10,244 nt of DNA. Source: Desulfobacterales bacterium. GTDB lineage: Bacteria > Desulfobacterota > Desulfobacteria > Desulfobacterales > Desulfosalsimonadaceae. A model generated the notes under the pieces. The model did not search any database. It worked only from the letters and a program-made list of their open reading frames with translations, and was not told where the DNA came from. The position numbers and the translations under genes are program-made. Below, in pieces: positions 7,431 to 10,244 of the stretch (positions are counted from its first letter, which is position 1; each line of letters begins with the position of its first letter). The DNA is taken from NCBI GenBank assembly GCA_018334855.1, contig JAGXLE010000025.1, positions 1 through 10,244 of the forward strand, in the 5' to 3' direction.

Positions 7431-7791
7431 ACCTGTTCATCCTGGCCAGAATGCACTTCTGCAGATGCTCCATGCTGATATCTGTAAACCGGATTCCTAC
7501 CCCGTCTTCCGCCGAACGCACCGTTTCGCCAAGCGCCTCCAGGGTAAGCGAAGACGGCTGTGAAGAGTCAAAATCAATGAGTATTTCAGCCTTGGCGGGC
7601 ACGGGCACGGGCTCTTTTGTAACAAGAAACATCCCGGTACCGCCCAGGTCCCCTACTTCTCCGCTTATTGTCAATATTTTCCTGACCGGGCTGAAAGGAT
7701 CGGCAACTTTTATAGTGGCTTTGGTATCCGGCCAGACCCGGGTTCGCGTATTTTTCCGCGCCGGCTTATTGCCCTGGTTCAAATGATTCAT
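7429..7791 (-). CDS. PilZ-domain protein
   Basis: PilZ domains bind cyclic-di-GMP and control motility, secretion or polysaccharide output. Numbered from the ATG at 7791, the product has 120 residues, just the single domain. An R-K-N-T-R stretch (12-16) is in the place of the RxxxR arm, and D-L-G-G-T-G (48-53) in that of the D/NxSxxG loop; its usual Ser is Gly here. G-V-G-I-R-F (97-102) is the conserved strand near the end. There is no signal peptide or membrane segment, so it is probably cytoplasmic. I prefer the ATG over a TTG two codons upstream because GAGG lies seven bases before the ATG and only one before the TTG. It follows the glutaredoxin gene by about 90 bp, and its stop codon overlaps the edge of element A. 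Its partner is unknown. Confidence 0.85.
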   Translation of the reverse strand: MNHLNQGNKPARKNTRTRVWPDTKATIKVADPFSPVRKILTISGEVGDLGGTGMFLVTKEPVPVPAKAEILIDFDSSQPSSLTLEALGETVRSAEDGVGIRFTDISMEHLQKCILARMNR

Positions 7792-7830
7792 AAGCAAGCC
7801 TCAAACTTTCAAAGTTAGACTGGATGTATC

Positions 7831-7859
7831 ATTATCCAAAAGATAGTCCGGTTTGTCCG
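7831..7859 (-). promoter_or_regulatory. Possible promoter for the PilZ gene
   Basis: On the minus strand CGGACA (7854-7859, 4/6) and GATAAT (7831-7836, 5/6) are 17 bp apart, placing a start about 35 nt before the PilZ ATG. It overlaps a short CCGG...CCGG inverted repeat. The match is moderate, so the PilZ gene may instead be co-transcribed with the glutaredoxin. Confidence 0.33.
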
Positions 7860-7884
7860 GCTACATATATCGGGCTCAACCATA

Positions 7885-8157
7885 TCAGGCCGGCCCCCTG
7901 GTTTGGCCGAGCATACTATCAAGCCTGCCTTGCTTCTCCAGGGCGTTTAGTTCATCATAGCCTCCAACATGCTGATTATCAATAAAAATCTGAGGCACTG
8001 TCCTTCTTCCGCCGCTGCGCTCCACGGCCTCCGCTACTTTTTCCTGATTTTTGTCAACACGTATTTCCTCATAACCCGCCTCCTTTTGTTCAAGCAAAGA
8101 CTTTGCCTTTATGCAGAATGGGCAGGCCTGTGTTGTATATATTTCAATTTTTACCAT
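7885..8157 (-). CDS. grxC: Glutaredoxin (GrxC/Grx3-like)
   Basis: Glutaredoxins reduce disulfides or protein-thiol mixed disulfides, usually with glutathione. The 90-residue product is a single thioredoxin-fold domain of normal length: K-I-E-I-Y-T-T (3-9), the dithiol active site Cys12-Pro-Phe-Cys15, the cis-proline loop Thr53-Val-Pro55, and G-G-Y-D (65-68), which contacts the thiol cofactor in the family. It has no signal peptide and is cytoplasmic. The start at 8157 is chosen because GGAGG lies five bases upstream; the ATG at 8172 would translate the Shine-Dalgarno itself. It lies downstream of the GCS2-type ligase gene in the same direction, but element B separates them, so co-transcription is uncertain. 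The gene symbol is by family resemblance. Confidence 0.92.
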   Translation of the reverse strand: MVKIEIYTTQACPFCIKAKSLLEQKEAGYEEIRVDKNQEKVAEAVERSGGRRTVPQIFIDNQHVGGYDELNALEKQGRLDSMLGQTRGPA

Positions 8158-8182
8158 AATCTCCTCCTTCATGTGCCTCCAG

Positions 8183-8398
8183 AAATAACTACCTAAATTG
8201 AGCGTTTCAGATTTTTAAAAACATGATTTTGTAAAGGGTTATACCCATTTATATTTAAAAATCTGAAACCCTCCGGGATTTCCAATTCTGCCGCATCTAC
8301 TGCGTCAGATGCAGCCCTTGCATAGTCCACTATAGCTCGTCTGCATCTTCCTTGTATCTGCGGCAGCCTTGAAAATCGCTCAATTTAGGAACTAATTT
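8183..8398. repeat. Palindromic element B, foldable as a three-way junction
   Basis: Three nested inverted repeats fill this gap. Outer stem: 22 bases at 8183-8204 match the complement of 8377-8398 at 19/22, with a perfect 13-bp core (8192-8204 / 8377-8389). Second stem: a perfect 16-bp repeat (8204-8219 / 8254-8269) with a 34-base loop. Third stem: 8277-8295 with 8359-8377 (16/19), continued by TAC/GTA, GATGCAG/CTGCATC and an inner ATAG/CTAT hairpin. The stems meet with almost no unpaired bases except about seven (8270-8276). It lies between the GCS2-type ligase gene and the glutaredoxin Shine-Dalgarno. No convincing ORF or transposase is present, so it could be a miniature mobile element or a structured RNA. 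Confidence 0.8.
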
Positions 8399-8437
8399 GC
8401 TCAATTTCTGCGTCAGGCTCTAATTTTAATCCTCAAA
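8392..8437 (-). repeat. 46-bp dispersed repeat, copy 2 (edge of element B)
   Basis: This is the inverted partner of 7365-7410 (43/46 identical). It overlaps the outer stem of element B by seven bases and ends one base from the stop codon of the GCS2-type ligase gene. Confidence 0.9.
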
Positions 8438-8438
8438 T

Positions 8439-9356
8439 TCATGATATATTTTCTGTCAGGTTGACAAATTGCCGCCATCTGGACTTGAAAAGATCAACCG
8501 GCATACTGTCGGGTGTCCGCAGTTCAAGGGTGGTTCCTTTTAAATTAAACCGCACGTCTGTGAATATGGTGGTCATATGATACAAAAAGGACTCAAAAGA
8601 CCGGTCGGAAGCCTGCGAAAAGGGTACTTCCTCGCCCAGCACAACAGCCTGAAGTCCAAATTTTATCAGGCGGTCAATAAGTACGGCCGGATCATCCATT
8701 TTTTCAGAACAACAAGGAGGCTTGCCGCATCGGCTATTATCGGTATGTTTCCATATATCCCTGCGCATCTCAGACATTTGAAATAATTCATAGCCGGAAA
8801 GCTCGCAAAGCCTGTAAAACAAAGGCAAAAGTTCATCAATACTGCATATGGCAACATGCAGGTGAATCGCGGCCGTACCTTTCATCATTTCATGGCCGCG
8901 GGAGCCGCTTTTTGCAAGCCGGCGGTATAGATTTACATACCGCTCGGATGTCAGGCACAAGGGCGCATTTTCCCTGCCCGGCATATAACCGCGGGCTACA
9001 TACCCTATGCCGAGCCGCTTTTTTATCAAAGCATTGATCTCCAGCATAAAGCTCAGAAGCTCGTCTATCTTATCATCGTCATCGGGAAGAAGCGGCGGGC
9101 TGCAGTATTCAAGCTGGCCTCCGGGCTCAAATGCCACTGTAACACCGTTTTCAAACACCACCCCGTTTTTGCCGCGCTTGCCCGATTGTGCAAGCAGGTC
9201 TTCAACAGCAGCCAGGTCTCGAATTTCCATGGGCCTGTCAGGGAGAAACTCGTATTCAAAACCATAGGTCCGCTGCTTCTTGGGAAGCTGATCTGCCAGC
9301 ACATCCAGATAGCGCTTGGTAAATTCCTCTGATAGATCAGATATAAAATATGTCAA
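8439..9356 (-). CDS. Compact GCS2-type glutamate-cysteine ligase family protein, TTG start
   Basis: The product belongs to the GCS2 carboxylate-amine ligases (plant-type glutamate-cysteine ligase, EgtA), which join the gamma-carboxyl of glutamate to an amine using ATP. Visible family motifs are G-F-E-Y-E-F (32-37; metal-binding Glu34 and Glu36), E-P-G-G-Q-L-E-Y (77-84), Y-M-P-G-R (124-128), M-M-K-G-T-A (157-162), R-D-I-W-K-H-T-D (199-206) and L-E-L-R (277-280). At 305 residues it is short for GCS2 enzymes (about 400-450), apparently through loss of the loop before R-D-I-W. An unusual Cys cluster (210, 215, 216) follows. The TTG start directly follows an in-frame TAA, so the gene cannot begin further upstream; GAGAGG precedes it by four bases, and the next ATG would remove the catalytic glutamates. 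It lies 16 bp behind the asparagine-synthetase-like gene, so the two are probably co-translated. Substrate unknown. Confidence 0.8.
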   Translation of the reverse strand: MTYFISDLSEEFTKRYLDVLADQLPKKQRTYGFEYEFLPDRPMEIRDLAAVEDLLAQSGKRGKNGVVFENGVTVAFEPGGQLEYCSPPLLPDDDDKIDELLSFMLEINALIKKRLGIGYVARGYMPGRENAPLCLTSERYVNLYRRLAKSGSRGHEMMKGTAAIHLHVAICSIDELLPLFYRLCELSGYELFQMSEMRRDIWKHTDNSRCGKPPCCSEKMDDPAVLIDRLIKFGLQAVVLGEEVPFSQASDRSFESFLYHMTTIFTDVRFNLKGTTLELRTPDSMPVDLFKSRWRQFVNLTENIS

Positions 9357-9372
9357 TTAACCTCTCAATCTT

Positions 9373-10244
9373 TTACCTGTACATAAACTCCTGGTACCAG
9401 AGGGTGAACACAATTACCGAAAACAGCCTGTCAGCCTGGGAGACAAGCGTCTGCGGCCCGATGCCTTCCGAAGAGACGCCTCCCGCCAGCTCTCTTACAA
9501 ATTCGGGGTTTATAATGTTATGCTGCTTTACAATGTCTCCGAAAAGAACCTCCCGTATCGGCTCTGGAAGCGTTGACGTATCTGAGAGCCAGTCCGCCAT
9601 GGGAAAAGTAAAAGGCTGTTTTTTCCGAAACGCTGTTCTTGCATCCAGCAGACCGTTTTTTACAAATGAATAACTGCAGATAAATTTTTCCCGGTTCAGC
9701 CCCAGATTAAGTTTCATTTCAATCGGCAGACGCGCTGCAAATTCTGCCAGCCGGTAATCGAGCAACGGCGTCCTTGTTTCAAGCGAATGACGCATGGAAA
9801 GCTTGTCAAGACGCAGCACCACATAATCGGGAAGGCGGCACCTGCTTTCAAAAGCTATGGCTGCATCTACCGGATGCTCCCGGCCGCTTAAAACAGGCAT
9901 TGCATCCTGCGGAAAAACATCCTCTCCGGGACAAACACCTAAAAGACGATTTAATTCTTCATTGTTAAATAAAGCTTCTGTCTGAATATAGCGCTCTGCA
10001 GGATCTGAACTCCTTGAAACAAGATAAGACTCAAGTTCCGGAAATTTCTGGTGAAATCTGGCCTTCATGCGGGGAGGCAGGCTCAGGTACTCTTCTGCGG
10101 CAGCCTCCAGCATGAATTTCCTGTATCCTGCAAATATTTCATCTGCCCCCTCTCCTGTCAATACCGCCTTGACATCCTGGGGGGCCCCTTTGCATATCCG
10201 GTCGGTAGGCAGTATGGTACCCAGGGAAATCGGCTCTTCTATGG
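9373..10244 (-). CDS. Asparagine synthetase (glutamine-hydrolysing) family protein, C-terminal part, cut by right window edge
   Basis: AsnB-family enzymes adenylate a carboxylate and transfer ammonia, released from glutamine by an N-terminal amidotransferase domain, to form an amide. About 290 residues of the synthetase domain are visible; the N-terminal part and the SGGxDS pyrophosphate loop lie outside the window. Family motifs are E-E-P-I near the edge, L-T-G-E-G-A-D-E (about 10140-10163), then R-L-D-K-L-S-M-R and S-L-E-T-R-T-P-L-L-D-Y, which form the substrate and ATP side of the pocket. The frame stays open to the window edge; a TTG at 10161 is an internal Leu, not a start. It may be true asparagine synthetase or a relative that amidates another compound. 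The tight link to a GCS2-type ligase favours a specialised role, but that is inference. Confidence 0.92.
   Translation of the reverse strand, partial: IEEPISLGTILPTDRICKGAPQDVKAVLTGEGADEIFAGYRKFMLEAAAEEYLSLPPRMKARFHQKFPELESYLVSRSSDPAERYIQTEALFNNEELNRLLGVCPGEDVFPQDAMPVLSGREHPVDAAIAFESRCRLPDYVVLRLDKLSMRHSLETRTPLLDYRLAEFAARLPIEMKLNLGLNREKFICSYSFVKNGLLDARTAFRKKQPFTFPMADWLSDTSTLPEPIREVLFGDIVKQHNIINPEFVRELAGGVSSEGIGPQTLVSQADRLFSVIVFTLWYQEFMYR

Noticed and set aside
8158..8172. Upstream ATG for glutaredoxin
   Set aside because: The extra codons are the Shine-Dalgarno of the downstream ATG, and the family N-terminus starts at the later Met.
8204..8269. Riboswitch for the glutaredoxin gene
   Set aside because: The stem-loops sit upstream of the gene, but no conserved aptamer core is recognisable, and the shared repeat with element A points to a dispersed element instead.
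7287..8437. CRISPR array or tandem repeat
   Set aside because: The repeats are inverted, only two copies, and separated by genes rather than by regular spacers.

Overview
The window looks like chromosome from a Desulfobacterota (deltaproteobacterial) bacterium, most likely a Desulfobacterales-type sulfate reducer or relative. This rests on the style of the AtpB/AtpE proteins, on an atpB-atpE pair that ends in a terminator with no F1 genes after it, and on dispersed palindromic repeats between genes. It is an inference from pattern, not a database match. There are no rRNA or tRNA genes, no transposase and no CRISPR array.

Layout. Bases 1-780 (+ strand) carry the end of atpB and all of atpE, the membrane rotor part of F1Fo ATP synthase. 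A perfect 18-bp hairpin (818-858) then serves as a shared terminator for atpE and the convergent uvrA. On the minus strand pdxA (pyridoxal phosphate synthesis, TTG start) reads into uvrA (nucleotide excision repair) with 25 bp between them and a sigma70-like promoter upstream. A strong terminator (5031-5066) separates this pair from an upstream minus-strand gene for a 502-residue radical SAM protein with a SPASM-like C-terminal cysteine region. That gene has a perfect Shine-Dalgarno, a consensus -35 promoter and a leader of nearly 190 nt. Past a divergent intergenic region lies a small + strand membrane-protein gene (7042-7263).

The right third is all minus strand. In transcription order it holds an asparagine-synthetase-family protein cut by the window edge, a compact GCS2-type glutamate-cysteine ligase homologue 16 bp behind it, a palindromic element, a glutaredoxin, a PilZ-domain protein and a second palindromic element.

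The most unusual content is these two palindromic elements (A, 7287-7430; B, 8183-8437). They share a 46-bp segment in inverted orientation with 43/46 identity. B can be drawn as a compact three-way junction of three stems. Each element abuts the stop codon of a minus-strand gene. The second point of interest is the asparagine synthetase / compact GCS2 ligase pair, which could be a small amide- or peptide-forming system. The glutaredoxin downstream also allows a thiol-redox reading.
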